From Saprospiraceae bacterium (lineage in GTDB: Bacteria > Bacteroidota > Bacteroidia > Chitinophagales > Saprospiraceae): 64,000 nt of DNA. Positions within the stretch are counted from its first letter, which is position 1. Each line of letters starts with the position of its first letter. Both the position numbers and the translations under genes were made by a program. Under the pieces are notes generated by a model, which made no database searches, was not told the DNA's origin, and saw only the letters and a program-made list of their open reading frames with translations. Positions 28,863 through 37,684 of the stretch are shown here, piece after piece. The stretch lies in the NCBI GenBank assembly GCA_958295895.1, contig CATQHI010000003.1:496001-560000 (forward strand). Reading direction: 5' to 3'.

Positions 28863-29585
28863 CTCACCGGCCAGGTACCGCTCCAGCGCGGCGTCGATCG
28901 CCCGCTGCCGTCCGTCGACGCCATAGTTGATATAGTCCTGCACCAGTACGCCCCCTACCCGCCGTTTATTGATCGCCTTGCGAAGGCGTACTCCCCCCTC
29001 CTCCGCGGCAAAATTGTAGGCCAGGTAGTCCAGCTCCCCACTACTGCGGTCAAAAAAGTAGTGGTACACGTCATCGAAGTCCGTACCCCCACCCTCCCGG
29101 TCAAAGGTCACCTCCAAACGGTCATAGACCTTACCGTCGATCGCTACCGAGTCGAGAAGCTCGGCGTTCACCGCCGGGTCACGCAGTCCGTAGGGTAGCA
29201 TGAAGAAGTAGCGTACCGAGTTGACCGATCCGACGTAGGCCAAACTATCCTTAGTAGTAAGCGGGTCAGGTTGTCCATCGCGGAGGCGTTCCAGCCCCTC
29301 GTTCGTGAGTACATCCCTGATTGCGCTACCCGTCGAGTCCATAAATTCTCGCGTGTATCGGAAGGTCCCGCCCCGCTTATCGACCCCGTAGCTGCGGTCG
29401 CGAAACGTGAAGGTCAGCCGTGCCAGGGTATCCCAGCCGTCCATCCCGTGGGTGGAGATTGCCCGCTCGATGAGTTGTTCTGCTGTAGGAGACTCAGCGT
29501 GTTCCGGGTTAGCGGGGGCGGGGCCGCAGGTGCAAAGCAGAGCGAGTGGGGCCAGCACGATCGCCGCAAGAAGTGGTCGCATCAT
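28806..29585 (-). CDS. DUF6503-like secreted protein
   Basis: 259 residues. The signal peptide APLALLCTCGPAPA may be cut after Ala or lipidated at a Cys. The mature part begins TAEQLIERAISTHGMDGWDT, followed by LTFTFRDRSYGVDKRGGTF and a strand-rich domain with FDDVYHYFFDRSSGELDYL. This resembles Bacteroidota DUF6503 proteins, whose fold suggests an outer-membrane lipoprotein-sorting (LolA-like) barrel; function is unknown. The start region carries a copy of the dispersed repeat, forming a perfect inverted repeat with the copy in the divergent neighbour. Confidence 0.72.
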   Translation of the reverse strand: MMRPLLAAIVLAPLALLCTCGPAPANPEHAESPTAEQLIERAISTHGMDGWDTLARLTFTFRDRSYGVDKRGGTFRYTREFMDSTGSAIRDVLTNEGLERLRDGQPDPLTTKDSLAYVGSVNSVRYFFMLPYGLRDPAVNAELLDSVAIDGKVYDRLEVTFDREGGGTDFDDVYHYFFDRSSGELDYLAYNFAAEEGGVRLRKAINKRRVGGVLVQDYINYGVDGRQRAIDAALERYLAGELPELSRIENTEVRIESGG

Positions 29586-29679
29586 TTTACCTTTTTGGCC
29601 GGGGGGCGTTAACGCAGCGTGCGGTATCTACTGGTAGCATTCCTGGTCCTTCATTCACTTTGCACCTGCGGCCCCGCCC
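29516..29679. repeat. Perfect 22-bp inverted repeat formed by two dispersed-repeat copies
   Basis: The arms 29516-29537 and 29658-29679 are exact reverse complements (core TGCACCTGCGGCCCCGCC at 29517-29534 minus and 29661-29678 plus). They flank a 120-bp spacer that contains both start codons and the promoter region of two divergent genes. Each arm encodes Cys-Thr-Cys-Gly-Pro-Ala in the signal peptide of its gene. Confidence 0.85.
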
Positions 29680-30080
29680 AAGGTAATGACGGTGGGGCGG
29701 ATCGGGAAAAGTTGGTTAAGCGGGAAGCACTGTTTCATGCCGCCTACGAGCAGTTAGATGCCGCCGTGCTGGACCGTATCCTGGCCGCGGACTTTACGAT
29801 CACCTACCAGACGCCTCCGGTCACAAAGGGTAAGGACCAGTTCCTTGGCGAACTCTCCGAGCTACGCACCGTGTTTCCTAATCTGCGGCTTCACGTCGAT
29901 AGCCTCACCCTCACCGGTGACGATACCTCTCCGGTGGGTAGTGGTCTACGTACCTTTTCCTGGACCTACGCCGGTCAGCCCGGCAGCTTTCAGGAGGGGT
30001 ACCGTCACCACTGGCGCTGGGAGGACGGGCAGTGGATGCTGAGTGCTGCCGAAGTACTGCCCCCACCGGATAGCGAATGA
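29619..30080 (+). CDS. SnoaL/DUF4440-like secreted protein
   Basis: 153 residues. A signal peptide ending HSLCTCGPAQ is followed by a compact NTF2-like domain: KREALFHAAYEQLDAAVLDR, ILAADFTITYQTPPVTKGKD, and a C-terminal strand pair GYRHHWRWEDGQWMLSAAEV. This layout fits the SnoaL-like/DUF4440 superfamily, which holds both enzymes and binding proteins, so no reaction is assigned. The start is GTG at 29619. Its stop overlaps the start of the GNAT gene in an ATGA junction, indicating an operon. Confidence 0.75.
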   Translation: MRYLLVAFLVLHSLCTCGPAQGNDGGADREKLVKREALFHAAYEQLDAAVLDRILAADFTITYQTPPVTKGKDQFLGELSELRTVFPNLRLHVDSLTLTGDDTSPVGSGLRTFSWTYAGQPGSFQEGYRHHWRWEDGQWMLSAAEVLPPPDSE

Positions 30081-30574
30081 TCAGCCTACTTCAGCCGACG
30101 CGCGAGGAACTACGGAAGCTCCTACTGTGGTCGGAACGAGAACCCTTCCGAGGGTATGCCCTTGCAACCGCTGCCCTGCCCCCCCGCACGGTAGCGGATG
30201 AGGCGCTACGGCTACCGGGCACGGCGCAGCGGCCGTACCGCTGGACCGCCCCCTTTCTGATTGTGTCTGACGAAATGGTCGTCGGAAGTATCGGAGGAAA
30301 GGGCCTGCTGGAGGACGAGGACGAGGTAGAATTGGGCTACAACGTAGCGCCCGCATACCGACGCCGGGGTATAGCAACGGTCGCAATCGGAAGTTGTGTG
30401 GACCTACTGCGGGCGGACGGCTGCTGGCCGCTGGCTCACGTGGAGCCCCATAATGTCCCCTCCCGCCGGGCGCTGTACCGCAATGGTTTTGTCGTGGAAA
30501 CGATCGTACGGCTGCCGGATAGCCTTGATCTGGAGCGGTGGCGACTACCTAATCAGTACGACCCCCCCCCTTGA
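30077..30574 (+). CDS. GNAT family N-acetyltransferase
   Basis: 165 residues as read. The acetyl-CoA site is VELGYNVAPAYRRRGIATVAIGSCVDLL (motif A, Arg-Arg-Gly-Ile-Ala). The motif B region is HVEPHNVPSRRALYRNGFVVE. Overall it resembles RimJ/RimL-like acetyltransferases acting on amines; the acceptor is unknown. The reading frame runs through a C9 tract at 30562-30570 just before its stop. With one C fewer it would end seven residues later at 30596 (tail LEGLDVAL). Which end is real depends on the tract length. It overlaps the convergent T9SS-protein gene by 26 bp. Confidence 0.85.
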   Translation: MISLLQPTREELRKLLLWSEREPFRGYALATAALPPRTVADEALRLPGTAQRPYRWTAPFLIVSDEMVVGSIGGKGLLEDEDEVELGYNVAPAYRRRGIATVAIGSCVDLLRADGCWPLAHVEPHNVPSRRALYRNGFVVETIVRLPDSLDLERWRLPNQYDPPP

Positions 30575-32942
30575 AGGCCTCGACGTCGCCCTGTGAGTTG
30601 CGGTAGGTGACGTCCCAGAGGTAACCACCGCCCGGGCTATTGGAGCCCTTGAAGGTGCCGTCCCAGGAGCCCTCGAAATCGCGCGTCGTGAAGACCATCT
30701 CCCCCCAGCGGTTCCAGATGCGGAGGCGGTAGTCGCTGGCGCCCTCCCAGAGTCCTTCGGGCATCCACCGATCGTTGATCCCGTCGCCGTTAGGCGTAAA
30801 TGCATTCGGGGCGGTCATGGCGTTAGTGAGGTAGAGGTTGATACTTTTGGTGATGCTGTCGCGGCAGCCGCTGGGATGGGACACCAACTGATTGATGTGG
30901 ATGGTGGCGGTATCCCGCAGGCGGTAGTCGAACTCGGCCAGGGGCGTAGTGAAGAGCTCATCGCCGGCATTATCCGTGATCGTGTAGCGGTAGCTGTTGG
31001 CTCCTACGCTACGATCGGTGACCCGGAAATCGGGAAAGGCATTAGTGGGCTGCTCGGGTAAAAATTCGAAGTCTGCGACGGGGGATTCCCGCACGTCCAC
31101 CACCTCCTGAAAGATGGTATCGACGAAACAGCCGATGGGGGAAGTCACGCCCAGGTAAACATCGTACCGACCGGGCAGGGCGTACTCATGGGTAGGATCA
31201 CGTTCATCGGAGCTGCCCCCGTCGCCAAACTGCCACTCGAAGGTGTAGGCGTCGCTGATGGGGATCGAGCGGTTGACGAAAAAGTTGGTGAAGGGGGCGC
31301 AGCCGAAGCCGTTATTGGGCTCCAACAGCAGGGTGCGGGGACTGGGAAAATACGGCACCTGCTTGGTGATACTATCCGCGCAGCCATTTTCGTCCGTGAC
31401 GGTAAGTACCGCACTGAAGTTGCCGCCCCGCTGGTACTGGTAGTTTGGCTCGGGACTGATGGAGCGGCTGCGCGCCGTGGAGTCGCCGAAGTTCCAGCTG
31501 TAGCCGGTGATCCGCTGTCCGGACTCCGTGGTGCTCAGGTCCGTAAACTGCACCGGCTCGGGGTCGCAGACGATCTCGCTGACCTCGAAGTCGGGGTCGA
31601 GACCCGGCAGCACTTCCAGGAAAAACTCCGCGGTGTCTTTACAGTTATCGGCGAAGGAACTGCGGTTGAGGAACATCTTGCCCTCGTACACTCCACGCTG
31701 GTCGATACTGGTGACGAAATTGCGACTCGTACCGGTAAGCAGCCCACCGCCGGGGCCGCGTAGCTCCCAGTCGTAGGACGTGATGGAGCTCTCCAGGGTG
31801 CTCTGGTTGACGATGGTGTTCGGCCCGAAGCCGCACTGGGTGATATAGAACCGCCCCTGCTCATCGAGTTCCGTTTCCAGCAAATCGGCCTCGACGGTAG
31901 AGCCGCAACGGCTGACGCTGAGCTGAAACTCCCGCTTCGTCTCGCTCAGTAGCACCGGAATACTATCGCGGCTCCATTCCTCCACGCAGACCGCGATGAC
32001 GTGGGTGCCGGGGTAGAGGGGCCGGCCGGATAGCTCGCCGGTGAGGGGATCGATGCGAAGTTGACTTCCGATGCCGAGTTGATTGTTAACGTCGTACCGG
32101 GGAGCGAGATAGGTGACCGAGGTATAGGGATAGGGGCTCTCTATGGTGGGAGCCAAGTCATCGAAGGTAGTCGGCGTGCGAGCGGGGGGATTGAGTCCGT
32201 CCTGCCCCGCGCCTACCTTGGCATCACACATTTTATAAGCGAGACTGTCATTATCGTTGTCGGCGGCCCCCAGGTCAATACGAAAATCGGCGTTGATACA
32301 GATAGCGATGGGCGGGAAGATATTGAATCGCGGACTGCTGTTCTCAGTCAACTGAGCTTGCGGCAGTATCTGGATAAAGTAGGTGGCCCCGATACTGTTG
32401 CCGTTGAGTAGATTGCGGATGCTCTCGTTGCGGCAGCACCGTTGGTAGGCAATGGTATAGGGGTTGGCCGATACCGGAAGTTCCAGGAAAAACTGGTAGG
32501 TCGCCAGCTCCTGGCAGACCGGCTCGGTCAGTACCAGGCACGGATTGCCCAGATTGACCGCTACGTCCTTGAAACCGGTAAAGGGTACTGCAAGACTTGC
32601 GTACTGGGTGACTATCTGGTCGCCATCGTACACCGTGATATGCATCGGAGCTGATTTCTGCGATTCTCCCGGCAGTACCACACAGGTTTCCTTCGGAAGC
32701 TGCCGGGGTAGTTCGTCCCCTCCGTCAAAGCACGCACCGCCCCGGATGCAGTCGCGGTAGACATTGAGGAAAACGTGGTAGCGGCGGATACCGGTGCTGG
32801 GATCGTCGTTCTTCCACCCTACGAAAAGGTACTGAAACTCGCCCCCCACGATGTGATCCGCCCACAACCCGGCGGGTGCGAAGAGCAGGAGGAGGCTGGC
32901 CACGGCTGCGCTGCGAAACAAGCGGCAAGGAATGGGACGCAC
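30549..32942 (-). CDS. T9SS-exported PKD-domain protein with gliding-motility C-terminal domain
   Basis: 797 residues as read, starting at GTG 32942 with a signal peptide (VASLLLLFAPAGLWA). The mature N-terminus HIVGGEFQYLFVGW and long beta-rich regions lead to PKD-like repeats: GYSWNFGDSTARS (about residue 480) and FEWQFGDGGSSDERDPTHEY (about 570). The C-terminal domain NAFTPNGDGINDRW, then LRIWNRWGEMVF and GSWDGTFKG, is the gliding-motility-associated type-B sorting signal for type IX secretion. The last residues read FKGGGRTD. Removing one G from the G9 tract at 30562-30570 restores FKGGVVLIR with a stop at 30545, the canonical family end. It is probably a surface adhesin or matrix protein. 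Confidence 0.9.
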   Translation of the reverse strand: MRPIPCRLFRSAAVASLLLLFAPAGLWADHIVGGEFQYLFVGWKNDDPSTGIRRYHVFLNVYRDCIRGGACFDGGDELPRQLPKETCVVLPGESQKSAPMHITVYDGDQIVTQYASLAVPFTGFKDVAVNLGNPCLVLTEPVCQELATYQFFLELPVSANPYTIAYQRCCRNESIRNLLNGNSIGATYFIQILPQAQLTENSSPRFNIFPPIAICINADFRIDLGAADNDNDSLAYKMCDAKVGAGQDGLNPPARTPTTFDDLAPTIESPYPYTSVTYLAPRYDVNNQLGIGSQLRIDPLTGELSGRPLYPGTHVIAVCVEEWSRDSIPVLLSETKREFQLSVSRCGSTVEADLLETELDEQGRFYITQCGFGPNTIVNQSTLESSITSYDWELRGPGGGLLTGTSRNFVTSIDQRGVYEGKMFLNRSSFADNCKDTAEFFLEVLPGLDPDFEVSEIVCDPEPVQFTDLSTTESGQRITGYSWNFGDSTARSRSISPEPNYQYQRGGNFSAVLTVTDENGCADSITKQVPYFPSPRTLLLEPNNGFGCAPFTNFFVNRSIPISDAYTFEWQFGDGGSSDERDPTHEYALPGRYDVYLGVTSPIGCFVDTIFQEVVDVRESPVADFEFLPEQPTNAFPDFRVTDRSVGANSYRYTITDNAGDELFTTPLAEFDYRLRDTATIHINQLVSHPSGCRDSITKSINLYLTNAMTAPNAFTPNGDGINDRWMPEGLWEGASDYRLRIWNRWGEMVFTTRDFEGSWDGTFKGSNSPGGGYLWDVTYRNSQGDVEAFKGGGRTD
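30562..30570 (+). repeat. C9 homopolymer across two convergent gene ends
   Basis: Nine consecutive C. A length of eight would restore the canonical C-terminus of the T9SS sorting domain on the minus strand and extend the GNAT protein on the plus strand. Confidence 0.9.
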
Positions 32943-33127
32943 TGTGAAAGTTTAGGGACCAAAGCAATCTTAGCTGCAAAATACAGTTTGATTTCCTGAA
33001 TGGAACGGCATCAGTCGGCCGGCGGGTGTCGGTCAGCCGTCGCTACTCCATTTGCCGGGTCTTTTGGCCCACGGCACGTTCTGTACACCACCTTTTATCC
33101 TCTTGGATGAAGGTATAACCCATCCGA

Positions 33128-33724
33128 ATGATCGGAATCTCTACCCCCGCTTCCATGCACCCCCGGATGCCGCCCCGCGGCATCGGTGCCCTGCCTGCCC
33201 TGCGCGCCGGTGGTCTGGTGCTACTCCCCACCACTAACCTCTGGCAACTCGTCACCGATGCGCGGCAGTTCAGCTCCGTCAAACGGTTGCTCCAGGTATG
33301 CCCCCCTACGGCCACCAACCACCCGGAGCTCATCTTCGGTGACCGCGACGCGCTGCTGGGTTGGTTCCCGCAGTTGCACCCCAAGCTCGATACCCTGCTG
33401 AGCTACCACGGCCGCACCCTGACCATCTTTACCCCCGCGACCAGCCTGGTGCCGGATGCCTTTGTCAACCACCACGACGAGGTGGCCGTGCGCCTGGCCA
33501 TGGACTCCTTCTGCTACCGCCTCACCGAAGACCTGGAGGCGCCCCTGGCGGCCGTGCTGGCCATGGGCGATGAGGGCTCCGGCCTACCGACGCGCTTCGG
33601 CAAGATCCGCTCCGACGTCCTGCGGGCATCCGATTTTACCGTGCAGCGGCGGCAGCGGGAGGACCTCGACTCGGCCCCCGCCGTACGGGTTCGCATGGTC
33701 AAGGGCAAGCTGGAGTTTTTGTAG
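33128..33724 (+). CDS. Sua5/YciO/YrdC-like protein
   Basis: 198 residues. The core [23 protein letters not shown] resembles the GG-hPTxT-hxL segment of threonylcarbamoyl-AMP synthases. The later [39 protein letters not shown] and [17 protein letters not shown] order also fits the YrdC fold. The canonical Lys/Arg nucleotide-binding motifs are weak or missing, so an active t6A enzyme is uncertain; it may be a YciO-type paralogue. The ATG at 33128 is used, though ATG at 33167 (MPPRGIGAL) is possible. prfA follows after 43 bp. Confidence 0.68.
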   Translation: MIGISTPASMHPRMPPRGIGALPALRAGGLVLLPTTNLWQLVTDARQFSSVKRLLQVCPPTATNHPELIFGDRDALLGWFPQLHPKLDTLLSYHGRTLTIFTPATSLVPDAFVNHHDEVAVRLAMDSFCYRLTEDLEAPLAAVLAMGDEGSGLPTRFGKIRSDVLRASDFTVQRRQREDLDSAPAVRVRMVKGKLEFL

Positions 33725-33767
33725 GCCCCCCGCCGTATCTTGGCCCGCCCCAGCCAAGTGCGCCCCT

Positions 33768-34832
33768 ATGATCGACCAGCTCGAAGCCATCTTTCACCGC
33801 TTTAAAAACCTGGAGGAGCAGCTCTCCGATCCCGAGATCATCACCGATCCGGACCGCTTCACCAAGGTCAATAAAGAGTACGGGAAGCTGCGGCCGGTCG
33901 CCGATACCTACCTACAGTACCAGGACCTCACCGACAACCTCGCCACCGCCGAAGCCATGCGCAAGGACCCCGATCCGGAAATGCGCGAGATGGCTCAACT
34001 AGAATACGAAGAACTGCGCGAAGCCAAAACCGAACTCGACGAGCGGGTCAAGGTTATGCTCATCCCCAAGGACCCGGAGGACGAGCGCGACATCATCATG
34101 GAGATCCGTAGCGGTACGGGCGGCGACGAGGCGGCCATCTTTGCTGGTGACCTCTTCGATATGTACAAGCGCTACGTCGACACCCAGGGCTGGAAGATCG
34201 AGGTGATCGACGAAAACGAGGGCACCGCCGGTGGCTACTCCAAGGTGGTCTTCGAAGTGCACGGCGACGATGTCTACTCCAGCCTCAAGTTCGAATCCGG
34301 CGTGCACCGCGTGCAACGAGTCCCTAAGACCGAGAGCCAGGGCCGCGTCCACACCTCGGCGGCCACCGTGGCCGTCCTGGCCAAGATGGAAGAAGAGGAC
34401 ATCAACATCAATAAGGCTGACCTCAAGATCGACACCTTCCGCGCCTCGGGAGCGGGCGGGCAGCACGTCAATAAGACCGAGTCCGCCATTCGCATCACTC
34501 ACCTGCCCACCGGCATTGTCTCCGAGAGCCAGGACGGTCGCAGCCAGCACAAGAACAAGGAGATCGCCATGGCGCAGCTCTACCGCCGCATCAAGGATGC
34601 CCAGGACTCCGCCGCGGCTAGTGAACTGGCCAGCGCCCGTAAGTCCCTCGTCGGCAGTGGCGACCGCAGCGAAAAGATTCGCACCTATAACTACCCACAG
34701 AACCGCGTGACCGACCACCGAATCAATCTCACCCTCCACAGTCTGGATAAGATCGTAGCCGGCCACCTCGAGCCCATCATCGAGGGCCTCCAGGTGGCCG
34801 AAAACGCCGAGAAGATGAAGGAAGGCATATGA
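33768..34832 (+). CDS. prfA: Peptide chain release factor 1
   Basis: 354 residues. RF1 recognises UAA and UAG and triggers peptidyl-tRNA hydrolysis on the ribosome. The codon-recognition Pro-x-Thr motif appears as [14 protein letters not shown]. The catalytic GGQ lies in [16 protein letters not shown] (about residue 230). The N-terminal domain is [20 protein letters not shown]. The frame is open upstream, but the ATG at 33768 matches the family start. It overlaps the histidine phosphatase gene by 4 bp (ATGA), so the two are translationally coupled. Confidence 0.96.
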   Translation: MIDQLEAIFHRFKNLEEQLSDPEIITDPDRFTKVNKEYGKLRPVADTYLQYQDLTDNLATAEAMRKDPDPEMREMAQLEYEELREAKTELDERVKVMLIPKDPEDERDIIMEIRSGTGGDEAAIFAGDLFDMYKRYVDTQGWKIEVIDENEGTAGGYSKVVFEVHGDDVYSSLKFESGVHRVQRVPKTESQGRVHTSAATVAVLAKMEEEDININKADLKIDTFRASGAGGQHVNKTESAIRITHLPTGIVSESQDGRSQHKNKEIAMAQLYRRIKDAQDSAAASELASARKSLVGSGDRSEKIRTYNYPQNRVTDHRINLTLHSLDKIVAGHLEPIIEGLQVAENAEKMKEGI

Positions 34833-35359
34833 TCCACTACCTGCTCCTGCCCGTCCTACTTTTCCTCAGCGCTGCATCCTGCGGCCCCGGCGAACCTGCT
34901 ACTACCGACCCCGCCGCAACTACCGGCCGCGAGGTCGCCACCGTGATCCTGGTACGCCACGCCGAAAAAGAGGCGGGCGACGATCCCGCGCTGACCGCCG
35001 CCGGCACCACCCGGGCGGAACGGCTGCGTGACATGCTACGGGAAGCAGAACTGGCCGCGGTATACGCAACGGATACCCGGCGCACCCGGGCCACCGCCGA
35101 CCCCACGGCCGCCGCCCAGGGGTTGGACACCAAATCGTATGATCCGGCCGCACTCGACCAACTCGCCGGCACCCTACGCCGCAACTATACCGGCAAAACG
35201 GTGCTGGTCGTCGGCCACAGTAACACGACTCCCCAACTGCTCAACGCACTCCTCGGCAGCGACGCCCGGCTAGCGATCAGTGAAGAAGACTACGGCAATT
35301 TGTTGGTCGCCTCGGTGCCCCGCTCGGGTCCTGGTACCCTACTGCACCTGCACTACTAG
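34829..35359 (+). CDS. Histidine phosphatase family lipoprotein
   Basis: 176 residues. The lipobox LSAASC near residue 18 predicts a lipid-anchored exported protein. The catalytic signature is LVRHAEKE (phospho-accepting His in RHAE, in place of RHG), with [16 protein letters not shown] and the second His in [12 protein letters not shown]. This is the short SixA-like branch of the phosphoglycerate-mutase superfamily; the substrate is unknown. It overlaps prfA by 4 bp. The signal-peptide DNA contains a degenerate version of the dispersed repeat (34873-34891). Confidence 0.85.
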   Translation: MIHYLLLPVLLFLSAASCGPGEPATTDPAATTGREVATVILVRHAEKEAGDDPALTAAGTTRAERLRDMLREAELAAVYATDTRRTRATADPTAAAQGLDTKSYDPAALDQLAGTLRRNYTGKTVLVVGHSNTTPQLLNALLGSDARLAISEEDYGNLLVASVPRSGPGTLLHLHY

Positions 35360-35365
35360 GCCGGA

Positions 35366-36493
35366 TTGCAGTCGCTCATTGCCTACGGTTTTGCCCTTAC
35401 CGTTCCCCTACTAGCTACCCTTGCCGCGCGCCGCGGGTACCTACCGGCCTGGTGCAGCAGCATCGTGCTCTGCTATGCCGCCGGTATCCTACTGGCTAAT
35501 TTACGCCTGCTGACTCCCCCCGCCGGGCTACTGGAAGAGCTCGCGGGAGGTAGCATGCTGATCGGCCTACCCCTGCTGCTACTGGCGGTGCGCCCCCGGG
35601 AGGTACTGCGGTATGCACCCCGGATGCTGCTATCGTTCAGCCTCTGCTGCCTGGCCGGCCTTACGGCCACCATCTGTGCTACCCTGCTCCTGTCCGACAC
35701 CGTACCCGACAGCTGGAAGGTGGCCGGTATGCTTACCGGGCTCTACACCGGCGGCACGCCCAACGTGCAGGCTATCGGTCTGGCCCTGGAGGCGCCGGCC
35801 GATTACTTGGTACTGATTCAGGCGGCGGATGTATTGCTGGGGGGGGCGTATCTGCTAGCGCTCATCACCTTTCTTCCGTCCATTTTTGCCCGCCTCTTCC
35901 CCCCCACGCCAGAGCATACCGGGGGCGGGGCCGCGGGTGCCACCGAAGTGGAGGAGCGGGTATCCTTCCTACGGGGAGCCATCCAGCTAGTAGCGGCCAC
36001 AGCGATCACTGCCACCGGGGCCGGACTGAGCTACCTCATGACCGGCAGGGCTACCTCCCCCACCTTTCTGGTGCTGGCCGTGACCAGTTTGGGGCTCTTA
36101 CTAACACTTACGCCACTGCCCCGCTGGCTCGGCAACACTTACCCCCTGGGTGAGTACTTCGTGCTGATCTTCTGCGTCGCTATCGGATTACTGGCGGATT
36201 TCCGCACCCTGGTCGACCGCGGGCTGGAGCTGCTTTACTTTTCCGCAGTAGCGCTGGGTCTGACTACCTTACTGCACTTGCTACTGGCCAAACTGGCCCG
36301 GGTGGATCGTGACACCTTCATTCTCAGTTACGTGGCGGCGGTGTACGGACCGGTATTCGTGGTACAGGTTGCCGCCGCTATTGGCAACCGTCGGTTACTC
36401 GCCACGGCGCTGGGTGTTTCCTTACTGGGGTTCGGGGTTGGCAACTACCTCGGCATCGGGGTGGCTTGGTTGCTTCGCGGTCTTCTTGCTTAG
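35366..36493 (+). CDS. DUF819 family membrane protein
   Basis: 375 residues with about ten hydrophobic segments. The segment GLYTGGTPNVQAIGLALEAP is typical of the DUF819 (YjcL-like) family of putative transporters. A polar, glycine-rich loop at about residues 180-195 (TPEHTGGGAAGATEVEE) separates two membrane halves and is partly encoded by a dispersed-repeat copy. The substrate is unknown. It starts at TTG 35366, 6 bp after the phosphatase gene, probably in one operon. Its last 72 bp overlap the 3' end of the AI-2E transporter gene on the other strand. Confidence 0.85.
   Translation: MQSLIAYGFALTVPLLATLAARRGYLPAWCSSIVLCYAAGILLANLRLLTPPAGLLEELAGGSMLIGLPLLLLAVRPREVLRYAPRMLLSFSLCCLAGLTATICATLLLSDTVPDSWKVAGMLTGLYTGGTPNVQAIGLALEAPADYLVLIQAADVLLGGAYLLALITFLPSIFARLFPPTPEHTGGGAAGATEVEERVSFLRGAIQLVAATAITATGAGLSYLMTGRATSPTFLVLAVTSLGLLLTLTPLPRWLGNTYPLGEYFVLIFCVAIGLLADFRTLVDRGLELLYFSAVALGLTTLLHLLLAKLARVDRDTFILSYVAAVYGPVFVVQVAAAIGNRRLLATALGVSLLGFGVGNYLGIGVAWLLRGLLA
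35924..35941 (-). repeat. Dispersed repeat copy (one end mismatch)
   Basis: GGCACCCGCGGCCCCGCC on the minus strand, antisense to the DUF819 gene, inside a Gly/Ala-rich loop. Confidence 0.7.
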
Positions 36494-37684
36494 GCGGGTA
36501 CGCGTGCCCGGGCTGCTGATACGCGCCTTACCGCCGAACAGGTTCGCTAACCGAAAGCGGGGGCCATTGTAGGTACTGAGAAACTCTCCGGAGCGCTCGT
36601 AAAGATCGTCGCTCAGGAGTAAGGCAATGGGGCGTAGGGGCTCAATGTGGGTGAAGATGATCCGCACCATGGCTAGCAGGGGGATAGCCAGGATGATACC
36701 GGCGATACTCCAGAAGAAGCTGCCGATGATGACGGCTATGATCGCGGCTAGCGCATTGATCTTCACACTTCCGCCCAGCACTTTCGGGGTAATGAAGTTT
36801 CCCTCCACGAATTGTACCGTCACGTACAGCACTACCACCAGTAAGGGTTGCCATACGCTCTCGGTAGTAGCGATTGCAAACACGAAGGGGAGCAGGCCCC
36901 CGAGTACGGTACCGATGTAGGGGATGATACCAAGCACCGCGGCCAGGAAGCCCCAAACCAGGAAGTAATCAAGCCCGATTGCAAACAGGCCGGCACTATT
37001 CAGGATACCAAGGATTAGCATCACCAGCAGCATCCCCCCGAGGTAGCTCTTGGCGATCTGCTGTACCTCGTTCAGGGTTTGCAGGCCCTCCTGCTGGTCG
37101 CCGTCGCTAAGCTGTCCGAGTACGAAGTTCTTTACGGCCGTACGGTAGAGTAGAAAAAAGAAGGTGTAAATGGCGACCAGGGAGAAGTTAGCGAGCAGCA
37201 CGCCGCTGGTGGAAAGACCGGTGGAGACGATACCCAGGGGTTCGGCACTCACGCTGGTGATCGCCTGATCGATGTAGGTTTCAACCTCCTCACCGGAAAG
37301 CCCGAAGGTGCCCCCGCCGTATTCCGCCCACTCGTAAAGGGTCTCTTGCAGACCGGCGTAGATGTCATCGGCTTCGGCAAGAATAGCCTGCACCTGATTG
37401 AAAAAAAACATGATCACCCCGAGGATCAGAATGGTAGCGGCGGTGAGGGTAAGAATCACCGCCAGCATACGGTGGTGAATGATGTGCTCGAACCAGCGGC
37501 AGGCGGGCTGTAGCATCAGAGCAAAAAACATGCCGTAGGTGAGGGGAATAAAAAAAGAACTGCCTGCGTAAAGTGCGTAAAGCACAATACTCAGGCAGAT
37601 CAAAAAGTGCGCGATGCGCTGAAAGCTCACCCCTTGGTGGGGGGTCTTGCCGGGGGGCTGGGTGTATGGTGGGGGGTGCGGCAT
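36422..37684 (-). CDS. AI-2E family transporter (TqsA/PerM-like)
   Basis: 420 residues with about eight TM segments (IAHFLICLSIVLYALYAGSSFFIPLTYGMF, VILTLTAATILILGVIMFFF, LVWGFLAAVLGIIPYIGTVLGG, LAAIIAVIIGSFFWSIAGIILAIPLLA). This is the AI-2E family layout, whose members export the quorum signal AI-2 or exchange ions (Na+/H+) under osmotic or alkaline stress. The GIIPYIGTVLGGLLP motif is diagnostic. The C-terminus is a polar 60-residue tail. The ATG at 37684 shares one base with the TGA stop of the previous gene. It is the last gene of a five-gene minus-strand operon. Confidence 0.88.
   Translation of the reverse strand: MPHPPPYTQPPGKTPHQGVSFQRIAHFLICLSIVLYALYAGSSFFIPLTYGMFFALMLQPACRWFEHIIHHRMLAVILTLTAATILILGVIMFFFNQVQAILAEADDIYAGLQETLYEWAEYGGGTFGLSGEEVETYIDQAITSVSAEPLGIVSTGLSTSGVLLANFSLVAIYTFFFLLYRTAVKNFVLGQLSDGDQQEGLQTLNEVQQIAKSYLGGMLLVMLILGILNSAGLFAIGLDYFLVWGFLAAVLGIIPYIGTVLGGLLPFVFAIATTESVWQPLLVVVLYVTVQFVEGNFITPKVLGGSVKINALAAIIAVIIGSFFWSIAGIILAIPLLAMVRIIFTHIEPLRPIALLLSDDLYERSGEFLSTYNGPRFRLANLFGGKARISSPGTRTRLSKKTAKQPSHPDAEVVANPEPQ

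Noticed and set aside
33456-33767. Upstream extension of prfA by about 100 residues
   Set aside because: It overlaps the Sua5-like gene in another frame, and the conserved RF1 N-terminus begins at the ATG at 33768.
33999-34766. 255-codon open frame antisense to prfA
   Set aside because: prfA is certain (GGQ and PxT motifs); the antisense product is a shadow.
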